64,000 bases of DNA from the NCBI GenBank assembly GCA_963789785.1, contig CAWBNC010000011.1:1-64000 (forward strand), in the 5' to 3' direction. The stretch is from JAEULH01 sp963789785. Lineage in GTDB: Bacteria > Pseudomonadota > Alphaproteobacteria > Rhodospirillales > Defluviicoccaceae. Within the stretch, counting starts at the first letter, position 1. Every line of letters begins with the position of its first letter. The notes under the pieces are model-generated. The model was given only the letters and a program-made list of their open reading frames with translations. It ran no database searches and had not been told where the DNA came from. Both the position numbers and the translations under genes were made by a program. Positions 39,882-48,611 of this stretch are shown piece after piece.

Positions 39882-42563
39882 GTGAGCATTCGCAACCTCG
39901 ACCATCTGTTCGCCCCGTCCTCCATCGCCCTGATTGGTGCCAGCAAGCGCGCCGGCTCGATCGGCGCCGTGGTTGCCCGCAACCTGTTCCACTCGGGGTT
40001 CCAGGGCCCGGTCATGCCGGTCAACCCGAACCACAAGGCGATCGAAGGCGTGCTGACCTATCCCGATGTCGCCTCGCTGCCGATGACGCCGGATCTCGCC
40101 GTCATCGCGACGCCGCCGCCGACGATCCCAGGCCTCATCGCCGATCTGGCCCAGCGCGGAACCAAGGCCGCGGTGATCATCACCGCCGGTTTCGGCGAGG
40201 GCGGCGACGCCGCCGGCCACGCGCTGCGCCAGGAGATGCTGGCGGCGGCGCGGCCCACCACCCTGCGCATCGTCGGCCCCAACTGCATCGGCGTGCTTGC
40301 GCCTCGTTCCGGGCTCAATGCCAGCTTCGCCCACATCCAGCCGCTGCCCGGACATCTCGCCTTCGTCGCCCAGTCCGGGGCCATCGTCACCTCCGTGCTC
40401 GACTGGGCGACGGCGCGATCCATCGGATTCTCCCACTTCGCCTCGCTCGGCGACATGGCGGACGTCGACTTCGGCGACCTCCTCGACTACCTCGCCAATC
40501 AGATCGAGGTCCGCGGCATCCTGCTCTACATCGAGGCGGTGACCGAAGCGCGGAAGTTCATGTCGGCGGCCCGGGCCGCGTCGCGACTCAAGCCCGTCAT
40601 CGTCATCAAGTCCGGCCGCTCCCCGGCGGCGGCCAGGGCCGTTGCCTCCCACACCGGAGCGCTGGCCGGCCGCGACGCCGTCTACGATGCCGCCTTCCGT
40701 CGCGCCGGCATGCTCCGCGTTCACGACATCGGCGGCCTGTTCGGCGCGGTCGAGACAATGGGGCTTGATCTGAAGGTCACGGGCGAGCGGCTCGCGATCC
40801 TGACCAACGGCGGCGGCGTCGGGGTGATGGCGACCGACGCGCTGATGGACTACGGCGGCCAGCTCGCCGAGCTGTCGGAGGAGACGATGAGCGCGCTGAA
40901 CGCGGTGTTGCCCAGGACCTGGTCGCACGGCAACCCGGTCGACATCATCGGCGACGCGCCCGGCGCCCGCTACGGCGCGGCCCTCGAGATCCTGCTCAAG
41001 GACCGCAATGCCGACGCGGTTCTGGTGCTGAACTGCCCCACCGCAATCGCGTCGGGTACCGAAGCGGCTTCGGCGGTGATCGCCACCGTCGGCGGCAAAC
41101 GGCACTCGGTCCTGACCAGCTGGCTCGGCGAGAGCGCGGCCGCCGAGTCCCGCCGCATGTTCTCGCAGAACAGGATTCCGACTTACTTCACGCCGGAACG
41201 CGCCGTTCGCGCCTTTATCGACATCGTCAATTACCGCCGCAATCAGACCGCGCTCACCGAGACGCCGCCGTCGATCCCCGAGGCGTTCGTCCCGGACGTG
41301 GCCGCGGCGCGCCGGATCATCGCCGGTGCGCTAAAAGCCGGTCGCGAATGGCTGAGCGAGGTCGAGGCCAAGGCGGTGCTGGAGGCATACGCGGTACCAG
41401 TGGTGCCGACCCGGGCCGTCGCCGATCCGTCCGCCGCGGCAGAAATGGCGACGACGCTGGGTTTCCCCGCCGCGCTGAAGATCCTCTCAGACGAGATCAC
41501 CCACAAGTCGGACGTCGGCGGCGTCGCGCTCGACCTGCCGACGGCGGATGCGGTCCAGGCCGCCGCCGAAGCCATGCTCAAGCGCATCGCCGAGCGGGTC
41601 GGTCCGGTCGCCGTCGACGGCTTCACCGTCCAGCCGATGGTCCAGCGCCCCGGCGCTTTCGAGCTGATCGTCGGCGCCAGCGAGGATCCGCAGTTCGGGC
41701 CGGTCATCCTTTTCGGCCACGGCGGGACGGCGGCCGAAGTCCTCAACGATACGGCGCTGGCGCTGCCGCCGCTGAACATGCACCTCGCCCGCGAGGCCAT
41801 CGCCCGAACGCGGGTGTTCAAGCTTCTCCAGGGGTTCCGCGGCCGGCCGGAGGCCTCCCTCGACGACATCGCGCTGACGCTGATCAAGATCGCCCAGCTC
41901 GTCATCGATTGCGCCGAAGTCGTCGAGCTCGACATCAACCCGCTGCTCGCCGACGAGAACGGGGTTATCGCGCTGGATGCCCGCATCCGGGTGCGGGCCA
42001 GCGAGGTCGACGGGACGAGGCGGCTCGCCATCCGGCCCTACCCGAAGGAACTCGAGGAGGTGCTGGAGCTGCCCGACGGGCGCTCCTTCCTCCTCCGCCC
42101 GGTGCGCCCGGAGGACGAGCCGGCATTTCACGAACTGTTCAGCAGGCTCTCGCCCGGAGGACATCCGCATGCGCTTCTTCGCGCCCAAGAAGGCGCTGAG
42201 CCATCCGCTCGCGGCGCGCCTGACCCAGATCGACTACGACCGCGAGATGGCGCTGGTCCTGGCCGAGCCCGGCGTGCCCGGCAAGAGCGAGGTCTACGGC
42301 GCGGTCCATCTCGCCGCCGATCCCGACGGAGAGCACGGCGAGTACGCGATCATGCTGCGCAGCGACATCGTCGGCCTCGGCCTCGGCCCGTTGCTGATGC
42401 GACGCATCATCGACTACGCGCGCCACCGCGGGCATGCGCGAGATCTTCGGCGACGTCCTGCAGGGAGAACAGGCCGATGCTCAAGGTCTGCGAGCTGTTC
42501 AAGTTCACGAGGGCGATGAACCCGGACGAGCCGGGCGTCGTCCAGGTTCGCCTGAAGCTATAA
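39882..42563 (+). CDS. ADP-forming acyl-CoA synthetase fused to GNAT acetyltransferase (Pat/YfiQ-like), frameshifted at the 3' end
   Basis: About 890 aa. From GTG 39882 it reads VSIRNLDHLFAPSSIALIGA, the CoA-binding Rossmann domain (residues 1-140), succinyl-CoA-synthetase-like domains (RIVGPNCIGVLAPRSGLNAS, FVAQSGAIVTSVLDWA), an ATP-grasp domain (AGREWLSEVEAKAVLEAYAV to VVELDINPLLADENGVIALD) and a GNAT domain. In the last, DNA shifts frame near 42155 (IRMRFFAPKKALSHPLAARL, YAIMLRSDIVGLGLGPLLMR) and near 42435 (ending CELFKFTRAMNPDEPGVVQV). Enzymes of this layout are protein lysine acetyltransferases that often regulate acyl-CoA synthetases, so the neighbourhood of acyl-CoA genes fits. Confidence 0.85.
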   Translation: MSIRNLDHLFAPSSIALIGASKRAGSIGAVVARNLFHSGFQGPVMPVNPNHKAIEGVLTYPDVASLPMTPDLAVIATPPPTIPGLIADLAQRGTKAAVIITAGFGEGGDAAGHALRQEMLAAARPTTLRIVGPNCIGVLAPRSGLNASFAHIQPLPGHLAFVAQSGAIVTSVLDWATARSIGFSHFASLGDMADVDFGDLLDYLANQIEVRGILLYIEAVTEARKFMSAARAASRLKPVIVIKSGRSPAAARAVASHTGALAGRDAVYDAAFRRAGMLRVHDIGGLFGAVETMGLDLKVTGERLAILTNGGGVGVMATDALMDYGGQLAELSEETMSALNAVLPRTWSHGNPVDIIGDAPGARYGAALEILLKDRNADAVLVLNCPTAIASGTEAASAVIATVGGKRHSVLTSWLGESAAAESRRMFSQNRIPTYFTPERAVRAFIDIVNYRRNQTALTETPPSIPEAFVPDVAAARRIIAGALKAGREWLSEVEAKAVLEAYAVPVVPTRAVADPSAAAEMATTLGFPAALKILSDEITHKSDVGGVALDLPTADAVQAAAEAMLKRIAERVGPVAVDGFTVQPMVQRPGAFELIVGASEDPQFGPVILFGHGGTAAEVLNDTALALPPLNMHLAREAIARTRVFKLLQGFRGRPEASLDDIALTLIKIAQLVIDCAEVVELDINPLLADENGVIALDARIRVRASEVDGTRRLAIRPYPKELEEVLELPDGRSFLLRPVRPEDEPAFHELFSRLSPGGHPHALLRAQEGAEPSARGAPDPDRLRPRDGAGPGRARRARQERGLRRGPSRRRSRRRARRVRDHAAQRHRRPRPRPVADATHHRLRAPPRACARSSATSCRENRPMLKVCELFKFTRAMNPDEPGVVQVRLKL

Positions 42564-42612
42564 AGCGTTCCGGCCAGAACCACGTTCCCGGCTGAAAGCG
42601 CGGCTGAAAGGG

Positions 42613-42996
42613 CTATTGCTCGCCGTAAAAGCGGCCGGGACCCGCAGCGAAACAGCCGTCCCCTTCATCGGGACACAGCACGACGAAGGTCTTTCTCTTG
42701 CCGCAGCCGGCGACCCCGATTGTGTACTCCGCGCGCGCGATCGAATAAACTCTGGGGCCTTCTATCGTCGGCTCAACTACCTCCCGAGACAACACGCTTG
42801 GCGTCACCGTTGAGCAGTTGAGTTCGAACGCGCCTCGCTTCATCGCAGTGTCGACCGCCATGTCCTGCTTAGAGCTCAAGAACTGCGTATTGCTCTGACA
42901 TCCGGCCGCTGTGATGGCCACAGCAGCGATCATTACCCACCCTGTTTTTGCCGCGAGGCACCTCGTTTGCTTCCTGAAGCTCGTTAAGTCAGACAT
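42613..42996 (-). CDS. Hypothetical lipoprotein
   Basis: 127 aa. A basic N-terminus (SDLTSFRKQTRCLAAKTGW) precedes a hydrophobic stretch ending AITAAGC, a plausible lipobox with Cys33 as the lipidated residue. The mature part contains four further cysteines (NCSTV, GVAGCGKRKTFVVLCPDEGDGC) that could form disulfides. GC content is lower than in the neighbours. No known family. Confidence 0.55.
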   Translation of the reverse strand: MSDLTSFRKQTRCLAAKTGWVMIAAVAITAAGCQSNTQFLSSKQDMAVDTAMKRGAFELNCSTVTPSVLSREVVEPTIEGPRVYSIARAEYTIGVAGCGKRKTFVVLCPDEGDGCFAAGPGRFYGEQ

Positions 42997-43172
42997 GATC
43001 AGAGTTCCCGAAGTTAGGGCGTCGAATTCCGGTTCCAGCTACAGACGATTATCGCAGGCAATCTTCTGAGCGACCATGCTATAGCGTTATTGCCGACCTG
43101 TCATTCTGCACCATGGCACGCGCGAAAGGACAAGTTTGCTCTTATGACATCATGGCAGCCGGGGGAGCAGCA

Positions 43173-44417
43173 TCAGAGGACGCCTTGCTCCCGCAGTGTG
43201 GCAATCTCGTTCGCTGAGAGGCCAAGCCAGTCGGCAAGGACCGCGTCGGTGTGCTCGCCCAGCGTCGGCGGCGGCCGGCGGTAGGTTACGGGCGAGGCCG
43301 ACAGCTGGAGCGGGTTGCCAATGAGCGCGACCTCGCCGCCTTTGGCGCGCGGGTGGTCCATGGTGATGCGCATCCCGCGGGCGAGGACCTGGGGGTCGGC
43401 GAAGACCTGGTCGATGGCGTTAACCGGACCGCACGGCACGCCATTCGCGCTCAGCGTTTCCAGCCAGTGGGCGGCGGGCTTGGACCGGATCAGCGCTTCC
43501 AGAATTGGCACCAGCGTATCCCGATGTCGCACCCGCTGGGCGTTGGTCGCATAGGCGGGATCTTCGGCAAGGCCCGGCGCGCCGAGTGCCGCCATCAGCC
43601 GGCGGAACTGACCGTCATTGCCGACGGCGACGATGAGGTAGCCGTCGGCCGCGGCGAAGACCTGGTAGGGCACGATGTTCGGATGGGCGTTGCCGAGACG
43701 CTGCGGCGGCCGACCGGAGACGAGGTAGTTGAGCCCCTGATTGACCAGCCAGGCGACCTGGGTATCGAGCAGGCTGAGATCGATGTGCTGGCCGCCGCCG
43801 GTCTCGCCGCGCCCGACGACGACATCACGATGACGGAGCGCGGCGAGGATGGCGGTCGCGGCATAGAGGCCGCAGACAACGTCGGCGACAGCGACGCCGA
43901 CCTTCATCGGCGCCCCGTCCGGCTCGCCGGTGATGCTCATGACCCCGCCCAGGCCCTGCACCATGAAGTCGTAGCCCGGCTGTGCCGCATAAGGTCCGCT
44001 CTGGCCGAAGCCCGAGATGGAGCAGTAGACGAGGCCCGGCAGCGATGGCGCGAGATCCTGGTAGGCGAGCCCGAAGCGCGCCATGTCGCCGACCTTGAAG
44101 TTTTCGATCAGAACATCGGCGCGGGCCGCGAGTGCCTGCACCAGATCGCGGCCGGCCGGCTTGCCGAGATCGACGGTGAGCGAGCGCTTGTTGCGATTGC
44201 AGCTCAGGTAGTAGGCGCTTTCGCCGGTGTCGTTGCCCTCAGCGTCCTTGAGGTACGGCGGGCCCCAGGCGCGGGTGTCGTCGCCGGTTTCCGGTCGCTC
44301 GACCTTGACCACGTCGGCGCCGAGATCGCCAAGGAGCTGGGTCGCGACGGGGCCGGCGAGAACCCGGGTCAGATCGAGAATGCGGACACCGGCCAGCGGG
44401 CCCTCCGGGTGGGTCAT
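43173..44417 (-). CDS. CaiB/BaiF family (class III) CoA-transferase
   Basis: 414 aa from ATG 44417, directly after a GGAGGAAG site. GVRILDLTRVLAGPVATQLL, LGDLGADVVKVERPETGDDT, NRNKRSLTVDLGKPAGRDLV and QPGYDFMVQGLGGVMSITGE (with the candidate catalytic Asp of the GYDFM region) define the family. It moves CoA between organic acids such as formyl/oxalate, succinyl/mesaconate-type or carnitine pairs; the donor cannot be read from the sequence. It is divergent from the MFS gene with 146 bases between starts, which suggests a shared control region. Confidence 0.88.
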   Translation of the reverse strand: MTHPEGPLAGVRILDLTRVLAGPVATQLLGDLGADVVKVERPETGDDTRAWGPPYLKDAEGNDTGESAYYLSCNRNKRSLTVDLGKPAGRDLVQALAARADVLIENFKVGDMARFGLAYQDLAPSLPGLVYCSISGFGQSGPYAAQPGYDFMVQGLGGVMSITGEPDGAPMKVGVAVADVVCGLYAATAILAALRHRDVVVGRGETGGGQHIDLSLLDTQVAWLVNQGLNYLVSGRPPQRLGNAHPNIVPYQVFAAADGYLIVAVGNDGQFRRLMAALGAPGLAEDPAYATNAQRVRHRDTLVPILEALIRSKPAAHWLETLSANGVPCGPVNAIDQVFADPQVLARGMRITMDHPRAKGGEVALIGNPLQLSASPVTYRRPPPTLGEHTDAVLADWLGLSANEIATLREQGVL

Positions 44418-44563
44418 CCCGTCTTCCTCCACTCTTTCCGCCGCCGGTTCTGCCACCGGTGGCACGCCCGCGGTGGGCATGTCGGCGAGCTGCGCGAGCC
44501 AAGCACCATTGACGGCGCCGGCCCGGCGGGCAATTCCTTTTCGCACGCCAAGAGCCGGAGGCG

Positions 44564-45892
44564 ATGGATGTCGACACCGACGCGATGAAATTGCTGGTCT
44601 TTACCTACTCCGCCCTCTTTCTAGGCACCTTTCTGCTCCTGGCCGGCATCGGCCTGCTTGGGACGCTGGTGCCGCTGGGGCTTGACTGCCGCCGGGTCTC
44701 CAGCTTGACGATCGGCCTGGTCGGAGGCGCCTACTTTGTCGGGCTGATCGTGGGGACGCGCTATGCCGGGCGGGTCATCGGCGCCGTCGGTCACATTCGC
44801 GCCTTCGCCGCCTTCGCCTCCGTTCTGTCGGTTGCAACCCTGAGCTTCTCCATCTCGGTGGCCGCCGATACGTGGGCCGGCCTGCGCTTCGTCAACGGGT
44901 TCTGTCTTGCCGGACTGTTCATGTGCGTCGAAAGCTGGCTGAACGCGCAGACGAGCAACGAGCAGCGGGGCCGCATCCTGTCGCTGTACATGATCGCGGT
45001 GTACCTGGGTCAGGGTGCCGGACAGATGCTGCTGCCGCTGCCCGACCCGAACGGGATCGTCCGCTTCATGGTCTCGGCCGCATTTGTCTCCCTCGCCGTG
45101 GTGCCCATCGCGCTCACGCGGATCGCCGCGCCGGCGCCGACATCCGCGGGCGGCATGAGCCTGCGGCGGCTGTACGCGCTGTCGCCGCTGGGCGTCGAGG
45201 GCGCTTTTGCTTCCGGCCTCAGTCTCGGCGCCTTCTACGTCCTGGCGCCGGTTTTCGCGCGTGAGCTCGGTCTCGATGTCAATGACACGGCCCTGTTCAT
45301 GGGCCTGGTCATCGTCGGCGGGCTAATCCTCCAGTGGCCGATCGGCCGGCTGTCCGACCGGGTCGACCGCCGCTTCGTCTTTGTCGCCGTTTCCGCCGGC
45401 CTTGTCGCCGTCAGCGGGATTTTTGTCGTCGCCGAGCACTGGTCGACGGCGTCGCTGCTTCCCGCCGCGCCGATCCTGGGGGCGGCGATCTTTACGCTGT
45501 ATCCGCTCAGCGTCGCTCACGCCAACGACCGTCTCGAGCCCAACAGCGTGGTGGCGGTGAGCGCCGGGCTGATCACGGCGTACGGTCTTGGCGCGGTGAT
45601 CGGCCCGCCGGCGGCTTCGGCGTTGATGCAGGCCACGGGTCCGGCCGGGCTGTTCACGTTCATCGCCGGGGTCGGCGCCGGAACCGCGGCCTTCACCCTG
45701 TGGCGCATGCGCCGCCGCCCGCCGGTTCCGACCGAAGAGCAGGCTGCCTTCGTGCTGCTGCCCCGGACAACGCCGCTCGCCGGCGCGCTCGACCCACGCG
45801 GCGAGGCCCCGCAGACCGAGGCCTCGTCCGTTGCCGATGACGCGGGCGCCGATCCGACGGCGGAACGAGCGACACCCCCTGCGCCGGCATGA
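44564..45892 (+). CDS. MFS transporter (YcaD-like)
   Basis: 442 aa with 12 predicted helices. The first half contains LTIGLVGGAYFVGLIVGTRY, VNGFCLAGLFMCVESWLNAQ (the ESWLN signature seen in YcaD-like carriers) and YLGQGAGQMLL; the second half contains GLVIVGGLILQWPIGRLSDR, the typical cytoplasmic loop. The last 55 residues are Ala/Pro/Asp-rich and cytoplasmic. Substrate unknown. ATG 44564 is used, with ATG 44585 as an alternative. Confidence 0.85.
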   Translation: MDVDTDAMKLLVFTYSALFLGTFLLLAGIGLLGTLVPLGLDCRRVSSLTIGLVGGAYFVGLIVGTRYAGRVIGAVGHIRAFAAFASVLSVATLSFSISVAADTWAGLRFVNGFCLAGLFMCVESWLNAQTSNEQRGRILSLYMIAVYLGQGAGQMLLPLPDPNGIVRFMVSAAFVSLAVVPIALTRIAAPAPTSAGGMSLRRLYALSPLGVEGAFASGLSLGAFYVLAPVFARELGLDVNDTALFMGLVIVGGLILQWPIGRLSDRVDRRFVFVAVSAGLVAVSGIFVVAEHWSTASLLPAAPILGAAIFTLYPLSVAHANDRLEPNSVVAVSAGLITAYGLGAVIGPPAASALMQATGPAGLFTFIAGVGAGTAAFTLWRMRRRPPVPTEEQAAFVLLPRTTPLAGALDPRGEAPQTEASSVADDAGADPTAERATPPAPA

Positions 45893-46223
45893 GCGAAGCC
45901 GGGGAGATGAACGCGGGAGTTGAACCGCTCAGGGGCGCGGCCGCCACGTCAAGCACATGGAGACACAGCGCTAGGTTTTGTTTTGACAGCCGCGCGACCT
46001 GCGACCTATTTTCGCGCGTCTTAACGGGGGCCACACGGCTGGTGAAGACGCGGAACAACAAAATTCAACCGCGTCTACGGGATTTCGGTGGGGAATATCC
46101 GCGGTCGCAGGGCCGGGCGGCTGACTTGGGTGCGGCTCCGGCTCCGCTAGGCCGACGACGGCACGAGCGGCGGGCTGCAGTCCGGCTCTCCCTCGTGTGC
46201 ACGGATCAGGAATGGGAACGCAC
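45893..46223. other. Intergenic region with promoter of the decarboxylase operon
   Basis: No gene. It carries the promoter-like pair described at 45983-46012 and an untranslated leader of about 205 bases, long enough for regulation, but no recognised riboswitch. Confidence 0.45.
45983..46012 (+). promoter_or_regulatory. Putative sigma70-type promoter of the methylmalonyl-CoA decarboxylase operon
   Basis: TTGACA, an 18-base spacer, then TATTTT. The -35 is a perfect consensus, unusual in this GC-rich sequence. Confidence 0.55.
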
Positions 46224-47777
46224 ATGCCTCTCGATTCAAAGCTTCGTGACAGGCTGAAGGAACGCCGCAAGAAGGTCTTCGCCGCCGGCGGCGAACAAAA
46301 GATCCGGGAGCGCCACGCGCGGGGGCTGCTGAGCGCGCGCGAGCGGCTGCACAATTTATTCCAGGCCGACACCTTCCAGGAGTATGGCGCCCACATCCGC
46401 CACACTTGCACCAGCTTCGGCATGAGCAAGAAGGAGCTGCCGGCGGACGGCGTGGTGGTCGGCACGGGCTACGTCGACGGGCGCGAAGTTTCGGCGTTCA
46501 GCCAGGACTTCACCGTCGTCGGCGGCACGCTGGGCAAGATGCACGCGCGCAAGATCGTCTGGGCGATGGATGTCGCGCTGAAAAACGGCGTGCCGCTCGT
46601 CGGTTTCAAGGACTCGGGCGGCGCCCGCATCCAGGAGGGCGTTGACGCCCTGTCCGGGTATGGCGAGGCCTTCTACCGCAACGTCCAGCTCTCCGGCGTC
46701 GTGCCGCAGATCGCGATCATCGCCGGTCCCTGCGCCGGCGGCGCGGCCTATTCGCCGGCGCTGATGGACTTCATCATCATGACCCGGCAGAACGCGCAGC
46801 TCTTCATAACCGGGCCTCAGGTCATCAAGGCCGTCACCGGCCGCGAGGTGAGCATGGAGGATGTCGGCGGCGCGATCATGCACGCCACCGTCAGCGGCAA
46901 CGTCCACTTCGTCGCCGAGGACGATCGCGACGCCATCGCCATCACCCGCAAACTGCTCAGCTTCCTCCCCGGCAACAATACCGAGGATCCGCCGCACCAG
47001 CCGACGCCGGCGATTTCATTTGAAGAGGACCAGGCGATCGATGCGCTGGTCAAGTCCGATCCATCGGAGCCGATGGACATGCACGCCATCGTCGAGCGGA
47101 TTGTCGACAACGCCGACTTTCTCGAGATCATGGCGGGTTTCGCCCGCAACCTGATCATCGGCTTCGCCCGCGTCCAGGGGATCGTCGTCGGTGTCCTCGC
47201 CAACAATTCGATGGAGAAGGCCGGCTGCCTCGACATCGACTCCTCGGACAAGGGCGCGCGCTTCATCCGCTTCTGCAACGCGTTCAATATCCCGCTCGTC
47301 ACGCTGGTCGACGTGCCCGGGTTTCTCCCCGGCATCGAGCAGGAGCGGGGCGGGATCATCCGTCATGGCGCGAAGATGCTGTTCGCCTACTCCAGCGCCA
47401 CGGTGCCGAAGATCACCATCGTTTGCCGCAAGGCCTATGGCGGCTCCTATCTCGCCATGTGCAGCCAGGAACTGGGCGCCGACGTTGTCTTCGCCTGGCC
47501 GACGGCCGAGATCGCGGTCATGGGCGCGGACGGCGCGGTCAACATTCTCTACGGCCGTGAGCTGAAGGCGGCGGAGGATCCCAAGGCCCGGCGGGCCGAG
47601 CTTGTCGCTGAATACCGTGACGAGTTTGCATCGCCCTATCTTGCGGCGTCCCGCGGCTATATCACCGACATCATCGAGCCGGGGGTGACGCGTTCAATGA
47701 TTTCCCTGTCGCTGCGGAAGCTGCTTGGGAAGCGCGAACTCCGTCCGCCGAAGAAGCACGGGTTGATCCCGCTCTAG
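46224..47777 (+). CDS. mmdA: Methylmalonyl-CoA decarboxylase alpha / propionyl-CoA carboxyltransferase subunit
   Basis: 517 aa carboxyltransferase. MPLDSKLRDRLKERRKKVFA opens the protein; the acyl-CoA and carboxybiotin sites are in SGGARIQEGVDALSGYGEAF, IIAGPCAGGAAYSPALMDFI and VDVPGFLPGIEQERGGIIRH, with MCSQELGADVVFAWPTAEIA near the end. The fold is shared by acyl-CoA carboxylases and by the alpha subunit of Na+-pumping methylmalonyl-CoA decarboxylase; the downstream gamma, biotin-carrier and beta genes decide for the latter. It transfers CO2 from methylmalonyl-CoA to the carrier's biotin, giving propionyl-CoA. ATG 46224 has GGGAA ahead. Confidence 0.88.
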   Translation: MPLDSKLRDRLKERRKKVFAAGGEQKIRERHARGLLSARERLHNLFQADTFQEYGAHIRHTCTSFGMSKKELPADGVVVGTGYVDGREVSAFSQDFTVVGGTLGKMHARKIVWAMDVALKNGVPLVGFKDSGGARIQEGVDALSGYGEAFYRNVQLSGVVPQIAIIAGPCAGGAAYSPALMDFIIMTRQNAQLFITGPQVIKAVTGREVSMEDVGGAIMHATVSGNVHFVAEDDRDAIAITRKLLSFLPGNNTEDPPHQPTPAISFEEDQAIDALVKSDPSEPMDMHAIVERIVDNADFLEIMAGFARNLIIGFARVQGIVVGVLANNSMEKAGCLDIDSSDKGARFIRFCNAFNIPLVTLVDVPGFLPGIEQERGGIIRHGAKMLFAYSSATVPKITIVCRKAYGGSYLAMCSQELGADVVFAWPTAEIAVMGADGAVNILYGRELKAAEDPKARRAELVAEYRDEFASPYLAASRGYITDIIEPGVTRSMISLSLRKLLGKRELRPPKKHGLIPL

Positions 47778-47820
47778 GCACGCGGGCGGCCGTCGACAAC
47801 GACAGGGACAGGAGGCGGGA

Positions 47821-48166
47821 ATGGACCTTAACGGCGTGATCATACATGTCGTTGTTCGCCTACGGCATGATGATCGTCATCGCCGGGCTGAGCGCGCTGC
47901 TCATCCGCACCATCGTCGTCGTCCTCGCGCGGGCAGGGGATGCGCGCAACCGCGCCGCCGCCGCGGCGACGTCGGTCAGCGTTTCCGTGACTCCGGCTCG
48001 CGATGAGACGGCCGCCCATGTGGCTGCGGTCGCGGCGGCGGTCTACGCCGTCATCGGCGCCCATCGCCTGGTCCACATCGGCGAGGCGTCGCGCGGTTCG
48101 GTCTGGGCCACGCTCGGTCGCTCGCAGCATCAGACGTCGCACGCACCTCGCCACGATCACCATTGA
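47821..48166 (+). CDS. Decarboxylase gamma subunit (OadG/MmdC-like), one frameshift
   Basis: A very strong site (AGGAGG) precedes ATG 47821, which reads MDLNGVII before the frame must move one base near 47843 to give SLFAYGMMIVIAGLSALLIR, the single transmembrane helix of the small gamma subunit. It then has an Ala-rich linker and HVAAVAAAVYAVIGAHRLVH, ending in a His-rich tail (HQTSHAPRHDHH) that could bind the Zn2+ known in OadG. It would hold alpha and beta subunits together. Alternatively translation starts at ATG 47846, leaving no ribosome site. Confidence 0.78.
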
Positions 48167-48193
48167 TCTTGTCACGTTTCCAAGGATCGCCCA

Positions 48194-48595
48194 ATGACCA
48201 GACATTTGCGCATTACCGTTGACGGCAAGGCCTATGACGTCGTTGTCGAGGACGTCACCGAAGACGCCGGCAGTACCTTCTACCAGACCAGCGGCGTCAG
48301 CATGCCGAGGGTGCCTCAGGCGGCTCCGGCTCCGGCCGCTTCTCCCCCGGCGGCGGCACCCGCGGCCGGCGGCGCGGGCACGGCGGACGACAAGCTGGCG
48401 CCTCTCGGCGGTGTCGTGCTTGAGGTCGTCGTAAAGGCGGGCGATGCTGTCAAGACCGGCGACAAGGTCGCGGTCATCGAGGCGATGAAGATGAAGACCG
48501 TCGTTTCCGCCCACAAGGACGGCACCGTGTCCAGCGTCGCGGTCAAGGCCGGCGATGCGGTGGATGCGGGTCAGGTCCTCCTGTCAATCAGCTAA
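48194..48595 (+). CDS. Biotin carboxyl carrier subunit of the decarboxylase
   Basis: 133 aa: N-terminal about 35 residues (MTRHLRITVDGKAYDVVVED) as in OadA/MmdC carrier proteins, a Pro/Ala linker (residues 40-63), then the biotinyl domain. EAMKM at 96-100 contains the biotinylated Lys99. It shuttles carboxyl groups from the transferase to the membrane beta subunit. It is encoded 27 bases after gamma and 16 bases before beta. Confidence 0.9.
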   Translation: MTRHLRITVDGKAYDVVVEDVTEDAGSTFYQTSGVSMPRVPQAAPAPAASPPAAAPAAGGAGTADDKLAPLGGVVLEVVVKAGDAVKTGDKVAVIEAMKMKTVVSAHKDGTVSSVAVKAGDAVDAGQVLLSIS

Positions 48596-48611
48596 GAGCG
48601 GGGGACCGGCG

